64,000 nt of DNA from assembly GCA_028023455.1 (NCBI GenBank), contig JAQFVV010012395.1, positions 1,178,001 through 1,242,000 of the forward strand. The letters run 5' to 3'. Below the pieces are notes generated by a model. That model worked only from the letters and a program-made list of their open reading frames with translations, was not told where the DNA came from and searched no databases. Position 1 is the stretch's first letter. Every line of letters begins with the position of its first letter. Below are positions 25,846 to 36,529 of this stretch, piece after piece. Source of the DNA: Epiperipatus broadwayi. Taxonomy: Eukaryota > Onychophora > Udeonychophora > Euonychophora > Peripatidae. The position numbers and the translations under genes are program-made.

Positions 25846-27278
25846 TTAAAAACAGAGTATTATGGTATATATTATTTTGATCAGGCAGGTATTAAAAATA
25901 CATGAAATATAATATTCTTACACTATCCTATTAAGACAGCCATTTTGACTTTATGCTATAGACTGATTAAAATGAGGGATCTCTTGAAGATAGGATTTGA
26001 CATTCTTTATAATATAAACTTAAATAGTCAATGAAAATAAAGAATCTGTAATACTGCAACAGATTATGAGAAAAACAAAAGCGCAGAGCAAGGTTTAAAT
26101 GGGTCTCTTTTTCAAATAAAGGAACAATGCCTGCTTTTCTTTTCATTCCCAAGAAATTGTTTTTCTTTTTACTAATGTATTCTTATTATATCCACTGAAC
26201 ATCAAAATTACCACCATATTTTTGCTCCTACCTGCTATGCATCAAACTTAAAAAAGACTGATTAAAGTTATCATTGAAATCTCAAAGTGCAGAAACAAAA
26301 ACAAAACAGAAATAGTTTATAAATTGCTAAATGAAAAGAAAAGAAATACAAACACACACACAAAAAGATAAAAATATGTATAGAAGGTTTAAAAACAAAC
26401 TGAAATAGTAAAATAGAACCCCCCCCCCTCATAAAAAGGAGAGGGGATTCATTTTGTATGTGCATTATAAAGATTTCACAATATCATTAGTGATCCAAGG
26501 AAAGTAATTCACAAATCCCTCCCCCCTTCTTCACATAGTTTGATATCACCAAAGATTCATCTTTTTTTAATCTGTTTTTTTTTTTAGCTATGGATATGTA
26601 TGTACTGGTTGATATATAATATTCCTCTACATTCCCTCCATGTATGATCAAAATTGACAGAGCATTGTTCTAACAAATCCAACTTGTTTGGCTTTCTTTT
26701 ACCTTCCTACTATTAAGCATATTTACATGCTTTATTTATTACATGTCTAAAGGTACTGGTTGTGAGCTAAATGAAAAATAGTCTGAGTTTGCATGAAAAT
26801 CGTCAGCTATTTGCAAGAATCTTCAATTTCCGTCTGCGTTTAAAACCCAATTCATAAAATGCTAAATGAATGAACTAACATTAAATCGCATCTTTCTAAT
26901 CATGTTGATGTGGTAGATTATTAAGTATATATCAAAAACCATCAAAACTCACAGTTATGAATACACATTCAATAATAATTTATGGACGTGCATAGAACAA
27001 TTTCTAAAGGGATCAAGATACTCCACCATTTTTTATAAGAAATTTGTATATAAATATTTAAAAAAGAATATTATTGCAGAAATAAAGAAACATCAAATGT
27101 GAAAAACAAAAATAAATACAATATTTATTTTCTAAATATTAAAACAAAATTTGATATTATGGTTTACATTTCTAAGGCTAAACAAAAATATCATCTAATA
27201 TTAAATTTCTATAACTACAATGGTGAAAAATTTATTCCATTTTTACTTTTTTTTTTTTTTAAACAGATATATAACCAT

Positions 27279-27364
27279 CATTAGGAATCACTTACTACAC
27301 ATGCGCTGTAAACTATTAAGCACTTTTTAGTTTATAGCGCATGTGCAGTGGATAATCTCTAACG
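27279..27364. repeat. 86-bp hairpin (miniature inverted-repeat candidate)
   Basis: ACACATGCGCTGTAAACTA (27297-27315) and TAGTTTATAGCGCATGTGC (27329-27347) are inverted with two mismatches around a short loop. Weaker pairing extends outward to TTAGGAATCA and GATAATCTCTAACG, giving arms of about 37 bases. Confidence 0.65.
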
Positions 27365-28147
27365 CTTGTTAAAAATTAAAACATAGCGCTATATAAATAA
27401 ATTACTCATTTGCAAATAAATTAGTCTTTTCATAAAATTACATCTTTTATTCATTTTGCTCCATTTATCAGTAAAGTTAGACAAATCAATTAGTTAGGGG
27501 AGGGGGTACATAGCTAGACAACTGAATATTTCAAATTTTTTCTACTTTTTTAAAAAAAGTATTTACTGAAATGTATAATATTCAATAAATCAAAGTACTT
27601 AAAACTAAAATGGAAACAAAATAGCCAATAAATTTACCACTAACACACTATTATTAAGTTTAGCATCATACTAAAATAACGAACCAATCAAATCTTCCAG
27701 ATCATTGTTCTTTAGCTATTGTGCATATGAACTGGTATTTAAATCTCAGTGAAACGGATTTTTTTTTCTAGATAGCTGAGAATTTCCAAACAAACTTAGG
27801 TAAACAAGCAGGATTAGCCATCTAATCTTTAAATGAGCTTCTAGATATTATGATTATTAGATACTACTAAATCAACATGATACCTGGCGATTAGACGAAT
27901 ATCATTACCCTTGATCAAAAAAAATTTAATAGAGTATATTATTGACACCCAATATAGATATAAAGACATTACTAAAAAAAAGAAATAATAATAAATGGAA
28001 GAAAGCAAGACAAAATTAGAAGAAAAAATATATAGCTGGAAGATGAAATAATCAAGGGCAAGGACAGGTGATTAACTAGTGAATAATATCTTTATACTCC
28101 GCTATTTCTCTTACTTTACTGAATATCTTTTGGCGTAGTAACAGAAA

Positions 28148-28410
28148 TTCTTAGATTATATGAGTTGGGCTGGATATATTGCTAGAAGAGATGATAATAG
28201 ATGGACAATTGAAATCTTAGACTGGATTCCAAGAGATTACAAAAGACCCAGAAAGAAATCACATATGAGATGGATATGAGGTAAAGAAAATGTACAGGGA
28301 TGATGTGGAGAAGAGAGGCTAAAGATCGGAGAAGATGGATTGAACTTCGAAAGACCTTCATCCTGCAGTGGATTTATAATGGTTAACAATGATAATGATA
28401 ATTATAGGGG
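28148..28410 (+). pseudogene. LINE 3' end, copy 2
   Basis: Reads WAGYIARRDDNRWTIEILDW then IPRDYKRPRKKSHMRW and, after frameshifts, a RRWIEL...FILQWIYNG end at about 28380. It ends in an AATGATAATGATAATT tail. Closest in sequence to the copies at 16.7 and 51.9 kb; the truncation point is farther 3' than in either. Confidence 0.75.
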
Positions 28411-29825
28411 AATTATTTACATCAACTAGATAACGTATCCATTCACGCTGCTATTATTGGCAATTACCCCCCCCCCCTCATTTCTTAACGAAGCTGACCG
28501 TTAAATAATGTATTTATATAAAGAGATAGAAAGAGTAAACTAGCTTTTTTAAAAAAAAAATTCGCCTTTAAAATAAAAAAGAAAATTTGTATTTAAACTT
28601 TTTCCATCTTTTTTCCCCCCTAACTTGATAGTCCTGGAAAAGCCAGCCCCCAAATTAATCTTCTGCACCTTTGTTTAAAGGTGTGAACGTTTAACCCTAT
28701 CCGAAAAAGATCGCAACAAGAAGAATTAGAAGCTATTAAATTGATAAATATACTCCTACCGGCTGGAATTTTACACTCCTTCAACTCCACTGTGTAATTA
28801 GTTACTCGGGCTAATGAAATCCTTAACAGGAAATCTTGGAAAATAAAAGCTTTTTTTGTTGTTGTTGAGATTTTGTCGACTCCTTTTTATTAAACAGCCG
28901 ATTAAAAATTAAAAACTATTACACTTATATATATGTTAATTTCTATACCCGAAGGTATGGAAAGTAACAAAGCACTATAACCAAGTAGGAACTTTTGATC
29001 ATAAAGGTATAATTTGCCAAATTTTAATTTTAACATATTATTTTAAAACTGCATCATAAATTTAAATGTCTTTATAGCATTGACATGATAGAATTAAATG
29101 GATATATTTGAATATGAAGGTACAGTTTGCTTTAAAATATATATTTTAAAGATGCAAAATTATCACTGGACTTTAAATATCGAGACACATTAAATTGTGC
29201 GCTATGGGAATGACAAGTCATAATAAATTATCACCAATGACGATCAAGCATCATCAATTGATCAGAATATTTTATTGCCTAATTACTCATGTTAATATAT
29301 ATAAAGTACATAATGTCATTTAATGAGTAGTGGTGGTTATATTACAACTATGTTTTCAGGAATCTGATACCCAAGAATTCCTGCGTTTCACTTCACCTCC
29401 CAAATAAAAATAATTAGATACCCAGCTATCGATTAATCCAAATGAGAAACTTTTCCATGAAATCCTAAAAAAATTTAAACCCAATCCCAGATAAGAATTT
29501 CAAATCGTATTAACCTATGAAGTCCCTCCCAATAAAATTAATACTTTGCAAAACAATCATCTAAATAAATAATTCATATTATTATTAGTTAAACTATATC
29601 CAAGTAAAGATATAACAATCATTTATATATATATTGTTTATAATCAATACTATCTTATTTAAAACATTATGAATTTGTTTTATGATTATATGTCGCAATG
29701 TGATTAAAATAAATGCACATAGGCACTCAAATACAATGTCAAATATTTAACTGGTATTATGTTTTTCTCTTTTACTTTTATAATAACATATATATAACAA
29801 ATAATGTTTATTATTTCGATAATAT

Positions 29826-30320
29826 ATGGGGTATATGAGCACAGACTTTCACACAACCCACCACTCTCCACATTATCTCATAACAACACATATATATTAA
29901 ATACATAAATAATCACCAATACACGTATTTCATGCTAAACCAGCAATCATCAGTTGGTCCAGATTACCATCTCTACACATATATGCTTCAAGTGCTCAGA
30001 TATATATTAAGATAGCCAAACCTCATACTTTAATGGACAGGCTTCAATCTACTCCACACCTCCAACTCTTCAACTGTCCATCCGATTGAAAATCTGATGA
30101 TGGAATGCTCAAAGGCCATGAGGTTTGGCTATCTTAATATATATCTGAGCACTTGTAGCATATATGTGTAGAGATGGTAATCTGGGCCAACTGATGATTG
30201 CTGGTTTAGCATGAAATACGTATATTGGTGATTATTTATCTTTTCAACATATGTGTTGTTATGAGATAGGGTGGAGAGTGGTGGGTTGGGTGAAAGTCTG
30301 TGCTCATATACCCTATATAC
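29826..30320. repeat. 495-bp foldback repeat with about 210-bp arms
   Basis: The left arm (29826-30035) and right arm (about 30107-30320) are reverse complements with only scattered differences, starting GGGTATATGAGCACAGACTT at both outer ends. They run through CAGCAATCATCAGTTGG and ATATATTAAGATAGCCAAAC to a loop of roughly 70 bases. A target duplication cannot be fixed because the flanks are TA-rich. A single-arm relative lies at 20.66-20.97 kb. No protein is encoded. Confidence 0.85.
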
Positions 30321-30702
30321 AGTATTACATATATAGACACAGGTATATAATAAGCCTGTGTGTTTCAGTTATTTAGATAAATATATTTTCTATTAGTGAT
30401 TACAAACTTGGAGCCTGCGTGAGAATTTTAAAATAATTTTTGAATGAGTCACCGCATAATTAGAATTACTACTTAAGGAATTTTTTGATTATCTGTGTGG
30501 TGGATGTTCATGAAAATTATACATGGATTTTTATTTTGTTTATCAGTTTTCAGTAATGTTTGTATGTTTGATTCTTCTTTTTTCAATATGGGCAAAAATG
30601 CCAAAAAGATTGGGAATGCATCCCTGACCTAGATAGTCATTTCCTAATTAATAATTACGAAATTAAAAATCAAATAGTTTATTGCTTGTTAGTTTGTAAT
30701 AA

Positions 30703-30800
30703 ATTTGAGCACTGGAAGCGACAGAACTGGGCTACAATCCATGAATTTGAGCTCCAGACTTGCTATTTTGCCACCTCATCAAAACCCATGTCAAGCTACA
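30703..30800 (-). repeat. tRNA-like SINE, family 2
   Basis: TTTGAGCACTGGAAGCGACA, CAATCCATGAATTTGAGCTC and a CACCTC...A-box-like end match the other minus-strand copies at 33.5, 36.4, 56.3 and 57.3 kb in order and spacing. Confidence 0.55.
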
Positions 30801-31113
30801 TTTTCTCCCACTACAAATCTTCCAGCTTTTTTAAAAATTTCTCAACTATCTGAAAAGACCCACATATAACTCTCAAACTATTTTAACTAATGAATGAAAG
30901 CAAGCATTTTATTTTTGATTACATTTTATTGACCTTTAAGAATGTAGTCTGTTTTATTTCATTATTTTGGTAACTATTAGCAATTACACTGCCTTCAAAC
31001 TTGAAAAAAATGTGGTGCTTTTTCCATTCTCTTAGATTATGGGGATAATAAACATTAAATGAAAAAATGGATATTACAGACATTTAAGCTTTTTTGTCTA
31101 TATATATATATTA

Positions 31114-31332
31114 ATGTTTTCATGGCTGTATGATGTAAACAAAGTAGTTTTCAGATTAAACCAAGAGTTATTTTTGTTTACTACCCAATGCTTTGACGAA
31201 ATAGCATCCGCCATTGTCAAGGTTAACTTTTCAAAGAAAAACCATTCGATCTCAAATAGCAATGAAATTGAGTGTGAGGTAAAGAATGAGATTGAGTGTG
31301 AAGTAGTTGACCATTCAGAATATGTGAATTAA
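31114..31332 (+). CDS. unrecognised 72-codon open frame
   Basis: The frame encodes an N-terminal part resembling translated AT-rich DNA and a C-terminal half with more protein-like composition, including a short internal repeat (NEIECEV, then KNEIECEV). It starts just after a TATATATATA run and lies 190 bases before the hAT-like terminus at 31523. I recognise no family; it may be a fragment of another mobile-element protein or chance. Confidence 0.15.
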   Translation: MFSWLYDVNKVVFRLNQELFLFTTQCFDEIASAIVKVNFSKKNHSISNSNEIECEVKNEIECEVVDHSEYVN

Positions 31333-31522
31333 CAATATATATATTACACTTTTGTGTGTATAAATATGTAGAACTTAATGGTTAAACTATTTTAAGAGAT
31401 ACTAATTTTCCTATAGCTTAAATATTATTACTGATATGATCAGTTCTTTGTAATAATTGAATGGTACCCAGGAGTTCATATGAAGCTTGAACAACTAAAA
31501 TGTTAGAGATGAGCCATGATCC

Positions 31523-33208
31523 TTAAGTTTCTCAAACTGGGAATTGTGGTTCTTGTCAAGAGGAGCTGTGAAAGTAAATTTCAAATTTTTAAAATAGAAA
31601 GTAGATAATTAAATTTTTATATACAAAGTGTGAAAATGTACATATTATATAGAGCAACCTAATAATCACTCTATTTCATAATTCATATAAGTCAGCATCA
31701 TAAACATCATGGTCCCCTTATTTGTACAGTTTACTAGTTTCACGATAATTCTTTATGAAAAATTTAATTCTGAAATGAACTGGTTAATAAAAACATTATT
31801 TGTAATCAACCATCAGTCAAAAGTAATGAAGACACCAAAGAATGTGAATTGCAAATGATAGTGTCTCATACAATATCATAACTATCCACATTGTTTTCGA
31901 CACCAGGTGGCAAAAGGCAGAAAATGCCATGTGCAAAAATTCACAAATACAATTCTTCTTGCTGGAAATATGGATTAGTACTTTCATATACTGATTCATA
32001 CATGCCAATATGTATAATCTGCTAAAAACAATTGTCGAATGATTGTATGACACTTGAAAAAATCATCATTTAGATAGTATGAATAGTGAATTTACAAGTA
32101 AAGTCAATGAATTTTTTTAAAGAAAGATTGAAGAATAATGGCAAAGTTTTCTTCAAAGCATACTAAATTAAATGACAGATAAAAATGTCTTTCAAAATTG
32201 CTTTATTAATTGCTAAAAGCAAAAAAACATCTCTACAATTGGCAAAACTCTCATCTTATCAGCAGCAATATAAAAATTTGCAAAACTATCCATGGTTCCA
32301 AAATGTCAAACTTTTTAAAAAAAATTCTGCATCCAATGCCACAAAAAAATAATAACAGCATGTCTAATAATTTCATGCTTAATATTAGTATCATAACTCA
32401 AACAAAATTCTATACTTGTCATAAAACTTGATGAATCATGATGCAATATGAATGATACTAATTTTGATTAAAATTTGAGGGTAAAAATACAGAAATGTTT
32501 TCTTCTCTTCATGAATTTCTTGAAGAAAATAATATATGATTATCAGCAGAAAGTAAAAGAATAATAATTACCTACATCACAAATAAATATACGACTAGAT
32601 ATGAAAACCATTTGCTTTATCCTTTCAATTTAGCAATTTCCCATGATCATCTAAAAAACAACTAATTGATTTGAGAAGAAATTCAAGCCCTGAATCAGAA
32701 TTTTGTAATAAAAATTTGGCAGAATTTTGGATCCATCAGCAAAATAAAATATCCTTTATTGACAAACATAGCCTTAAATATTCTGGTTTCATTCACATCC
32801 ACATATCTTTGCAAAAACTCCATTTTCATCACTATTACTATTGAAAAATAAGCATAGAATTTGTTTATCAATGGAAACAATGAAAATCTTAAGAACTACT
32901 ATGTCAAATATTCCACACAATTGATTTTTTTGTGCAACAATATCCAAACACATCCATCACATTAAATTGTTATTAAAATCTCTTTTATTGTATTATTCAA
33001 TTTTTGTTTTAATATTAACAAGCTTTGGGTTTTATATTTCATGATCTTTGTAACATACTGGATATATAAATAAAAAAATTATTCAAATAAGCTAAATATA
33101 TATAATAACAGCATATGCTTCTATTAAAAAAAAATTTATTTTGAAAATCCATAAATGTTTCTAGATATTCCAGGAGAGCCTTTATATTGAGGAGTTTGAG
33201 AAGCATAG
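31523..33208 (+). mobile_element. internally deleted hAT element
   Basis: AAGTTTCTCAAACTGG near the left boundary and GGAGTTTGAGAAGC near the right are inverted relative to each other and resemble the TTCTCAAAC block that follows the CAG start of many hAT termini. Between them lie the N-terminal and C-terminal parts of a transposase but not its middle. The outermost bases and target duplication are not resolved, so the limits are approximate. Confidence 0.5.
31910..32960 (+). pseudogene. hAT transposase, ZBED5/SCAND3-like, N- and C-terminal parts only
   Basis: Starting near 31948 the plus strand reads YNSSCWKYGLVLSYTDS, then PICIICxKQLSND (BED finger cysteines) and FTSKVNEFFKERL in shifted frames. 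The 73-codon frame at 32210-32431 gives LKAKKHLYNWQN, NIKICKTIHGSKMSNFLKKI, corresponding to the family's IAKxKKPHTIxExLILPAxxxM segment. After about 32530 the sequence jumps to the C-terminal region: AEFWI, KYPLLTNIALNILVSFTSTY, LCKNSIF and an end CATISKHIHHI matching the usual QAHPSH terminus. The catalytic middle (DESTD, DGAPAM, HCIIH) is missing, so the copy is deleted and inactive. Confidence 0.75.
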
Positions 33209-33529
33209 CTGGAGATTGTCACCCATACCATGCATAGATGCTGTTATTGCTGGATAATCTCATACTATTCTATTAGCCTATTTTCTTATCTTCACTCATA
33301 GCATCATCAATACTGTCAACTTTTTTATTTGAACATTATTATAATTATCATCAAAAGCATATTCACAATAATCCTACAGTATCTCTGGATGAAGAATATA
33401 TAAATAATTGTCTGGTTACTTTCAAGGAAAATTAAGTTGATCTTACTTTCAAGGTTACCATCATTCTACCACCTATGCTAACCACATAAAGCTACTGAAT
33501 GTTTAGTCACACACGAAGTCCACATGACA

Positions 33530-33616
33530 TGTGAACACCAGAAGCGACAAGTTAAACTTTATTAATCCAGAAATCTTTAACTCTTCAGTCCATTATTCCA
33601 CTACCTGACTAAACTA
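33530..33616 (-). repeat. tRNA-like SINE, family 2
   Basis: GTGAACACCAGAAGCGACAA, TTAATCCAGAAATC and TCCACTACCTGACTAAAC align with the copies at 36.4 and 57.3 kb. Confidence 0.55.
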
Positions 33617-34829
33617 CACAGGGAAATTATTGATGTAGAAAATGTTCTTTCATGGGTCTTCTTGTTATGTATTAAGCTTGAAGTGACAAGATTTCCATCA
33701 GTAATAGCATCTACATAAAATACTAGATGTTCAAAGGTATACATAAATAAAGCAGATCTGGTAGAAGTTTTTTTTAATATTAGATATTAATATAAGCAGC
33801 TTAATTCTGAAAGCCATTGAATTTGATTGAAATCATTATTTGAAAGTTATAAATAATTATGTGTGAAACATGATAATTAATTTTGTCTCAATTCGTACAT
33901 GAATATTTTTTTCAAATATTACGTTTTTTTATTTATTTAACATATATTATTATTAAAACTTCAAAAAACGCTTTAAAAAGGCAATCTAAATCTAAACTGT
34001 TACTTCCCCCAAATTAGTCAACATATGCTTGTAAATTTAATAAAGAATGTGATGTGATATACTGTAGCTTCTTCTTAAATGAAGTCAAGAATCTCTCAGC
34101 AATTATGCCCAGAACTTTATCTCAGTGGCTCCATCTTTTATTCTAAATTTATTGCTAATTTTTATTTTTTCATTACAATTATTTTATTATTTAAAGTATT
34201 TTTTTCATTCATCTATTTTGATAGGAGACATTGTTTAAACAGCAGTAGCAACAACAAAAAATAGGTAAAACAAAACTAACTTAATATGATAGATAGCAGT
34301 GAAGTAACAAAATGTAGATGCTGCAGATGGCATGACAAGCGAGAACTCCGAGTAGTAAGACTAGTCTTATTCATACTTGTCATAAATTTTGCTAATATTA
34401 AATAGAAGGAATATTATTTATAAAGCATAATCAAAAATCACACTATTTGAACACAAACTAATTGCAGTTAACCTGCATATATATAGCTGGTCTGAATTTC
34501 AATTAATCTCTTTTCACACAAGCATAGAGATGCACAAATTGATTAATGAATTTTCTCTGAGGAGTGAAGTTTCCTTTGTGAGACATCAATTTAATCTTTT
34601 CTGTAGATTTTAAATTTAAACAAAGGGAGTAAATCACCCTTCCTCGAGCTATGACTTAAAACACTAAATGTTGAACAAAGGAATCAAGAATAAAATGAAT
34701 CCACCTATTCATGATAGATCTGATGTTTATAAGCATACCTTTGTCAATATTGCTGATAATTCAGAGTAAAATTTATCAACCAGATGGAGTCATTTTATTC
34801 TTGATTCCTTTGTGCAACATTTAGAATGC

Positions 34830-35297
34830 TTTTAAGTCAGGTGTGAGCAATTGTTTTGGCTCGGGAGCCACTTTTTGGAAGTGAAGGGCCACATCTTTTT
34901 TCATGATACAATAAACACACTGCTTTATTCCCTGTATTACCAAAGAAATATTTGTTTGTCCATTCTTCATTAAACACATGAAATTCCTCACCGATTTTAC
35001 ATTTTTTGAGAGGGGTTATGGTTTTACTAAAGTTGAAAATATATATATTTGCTAATGCAAAAACAAAATTGAAATTAACCAGATCAACTGGAAAAGCACT
35101 GCACATCGTATCTACACTGCACATGTGTATTGGTGTGGCCATCCTAATGGAAAATATGAGACAAATCTTCAGTCGCGCATGGGAAAGAAATCTCAGTTCA
35201 AGCCAAATTTTTTTGATGGTCTTGTCAGGCTGCATAAAAACTCTTAGCAGGCTGCATGTGGCCCTCAGGCTGCTATTTTCCCATCCCTGTTTTAAGT
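34830..35297 (-). mobile_element. 452-bp internally deleted hAT with perfect 8-bp TSD
   Basis: The element spans 34838-35289 between identical 8-bp duplications TTTTAAGT (34830-34837 and 35290-35297), which fit the nnnTAnnn Buster-type pattern. Its termini are CAGGTGTGAGCAATTG on the left and, on the opposite strand, CAGGGATGGGAAAATAG on the right, typical hAT ends. Subterminal GGGCCACAT/ATGTGGCCCTCAG motifs are also typical. It retains only the N-terminal part of a transposase on the minus strand. The insertion splits arm B of the foldback repeat, so it is the younger event. Confidence 0.9.
34837..35235 (-). pseudogene. hAT transposase N-terminal fragment, GTF2IRD2-like
   Basis: This is the longest open frame in the window (132 codons). 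Residues about 84-113 read EEFHVFNEEWTNKYFF followed by NKAVCLLYHEK, the conserved RxFNxEWxxKYFFxExxGKAVCLIC entry into the BED zinc finger of GTF2IRD2-like hAT transposases. The second finger cysteine is replaced by tyrosine (CLLY). The sequence then jumps into the element's other terminus, so everything after the half-finger was deleted. The first roughly 80 residues are probably translated 5' untranslated sequence rather than protein. Confidence 0.7.
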
Positions 35298-36439
35298 GAT
35301 AGCCAGTGAGAGAGTGATTTACTCCTTTTGTTTACATATACATTGAGCTATGTTTAATTTAAATTTTATATATTAAATCTTGTTTAATTATTACAAATAA
35401 GGTGTTCAAATGAGATGCTGTCTCCAGTCTTATATAATTAATTATAACTTTAATAACTCTTAAGTGCCATATTCCATATTCACTCTGAATTACCAACAAT
35501 GTTGACAAAAGTATGCTTATAAACATCAGATCTACCAGGAATAGGTGGATTCATTCTATTTTTGATCTTTTGTTCAACGTTTAGAATGCTTTTAAGATAT
35601 GGCCTGGAGGAGAGTGATTTACTCCCTTTGTTTACATATATATTGAATTAAGTTTAATTCAAAGTTTAGATTTTAAATTGTAAATCAGATGCAGATTATT
35701 TTAGATTGATATAAATTTCATCATTCAAATGGAATAATCCTTTTTCAAGTAATTGGGGTAACTATCATTTAAACTGAGTAAAACATGCCATATTTTCTAA
35801 AACAGTTTGTGATGCTCTGGGCAATAGCAGAATTAAACACACTTCTAACTTCTAGCACAAATCTGGAGAATTAACATTAATTTCTTTTCCACTTTATATT
35901 TGGAGTAATTGAAGACAACTAATAACTCTTTCCAAATCCAGAAATATGATGGACATCAAGTGATGCTGAAATCAGACTTATGAGTTGAGATCATTGTTCA
36001 CTAATATGAATCAGGTTCATCGAATGGGTTCAAAATGTTATTTGAATTTTTACGCTATATACTTCGAAAAGATATAAAAGAATGACCACTGAGTACAGAA
36101 GCACTAATCTAGAAGATGAGTTAGTTTAAAATTAATATTAAAATTTAGTGTCAATTCATGAAAAATTGTAACTGTAGCAGCTTGCACATATGAAAGAGAA
36201 AAATTTCATTAAATTCAATGTGAATTTGCTCACTGTTAATCTTCGAAAAGACAAAAGTGAATCCTTATAGTGTAATTAAATTTGAACACAATTTTAATAA
36301 CATTGAAATTATTGGGATGTTATTAATTCTCTACTATATCTCCAATCACTAAATATATCCATATTCCTTAAATCCTAACTATCACACAGTAACATTTTCC
36401 CAATTTTTTGTATTAATTAAACTGTTCAGAAATTCATGT

Positions 36440-36525
36440 TTGAACACCAGAAATGAATGAGCTTAGTCACAATCCATCGATTTCGAATTCCAGAATCCAT
36501 CATTCTATCACTGCACTAAATCATA
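36440..36525 (-). repeat. tRNA-like SINE, family 2
   Basis: TTGAACACCAGAAATGAATG, ATCCATCGATTTCGAATTCC and ATCATTCTATCACTGCAC follow family order. The minus strand gives an A-box-like AGTGATAGAATGATGGA. Confidence 0.6.
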
Positions 36526-36529
36526 CTTA

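Larger units (their letters stand above)
34612..35680. repeat. foldback repeat cluster (three arms)
   Basis: Arm A (34612-34770, plus) begins AAACAAAGGGAGTAAATCAC and runs through GAATCAAGAATAAAATGAAT and GATCTGATGTTTATAAGCAT. Arm B is its inverted partner, now split by a hAT insertion into 34787-34837 and 35298-35345. Arm C (about 35485-35660) is a second inverted copy. A with B forms a hairpin around about 80 bases; C is an additional inverted copy. No coding content belongs to the repeat itself. Confidence 0.75.

Noticed and set aside
34837-35299. Two overlapping opposite-strand genes (132 and 97 codons)
   Set aside because: Both frames lie inside the deleted hAT; only part of the minus frame is transposase-derived and the plus frame is its shadow.
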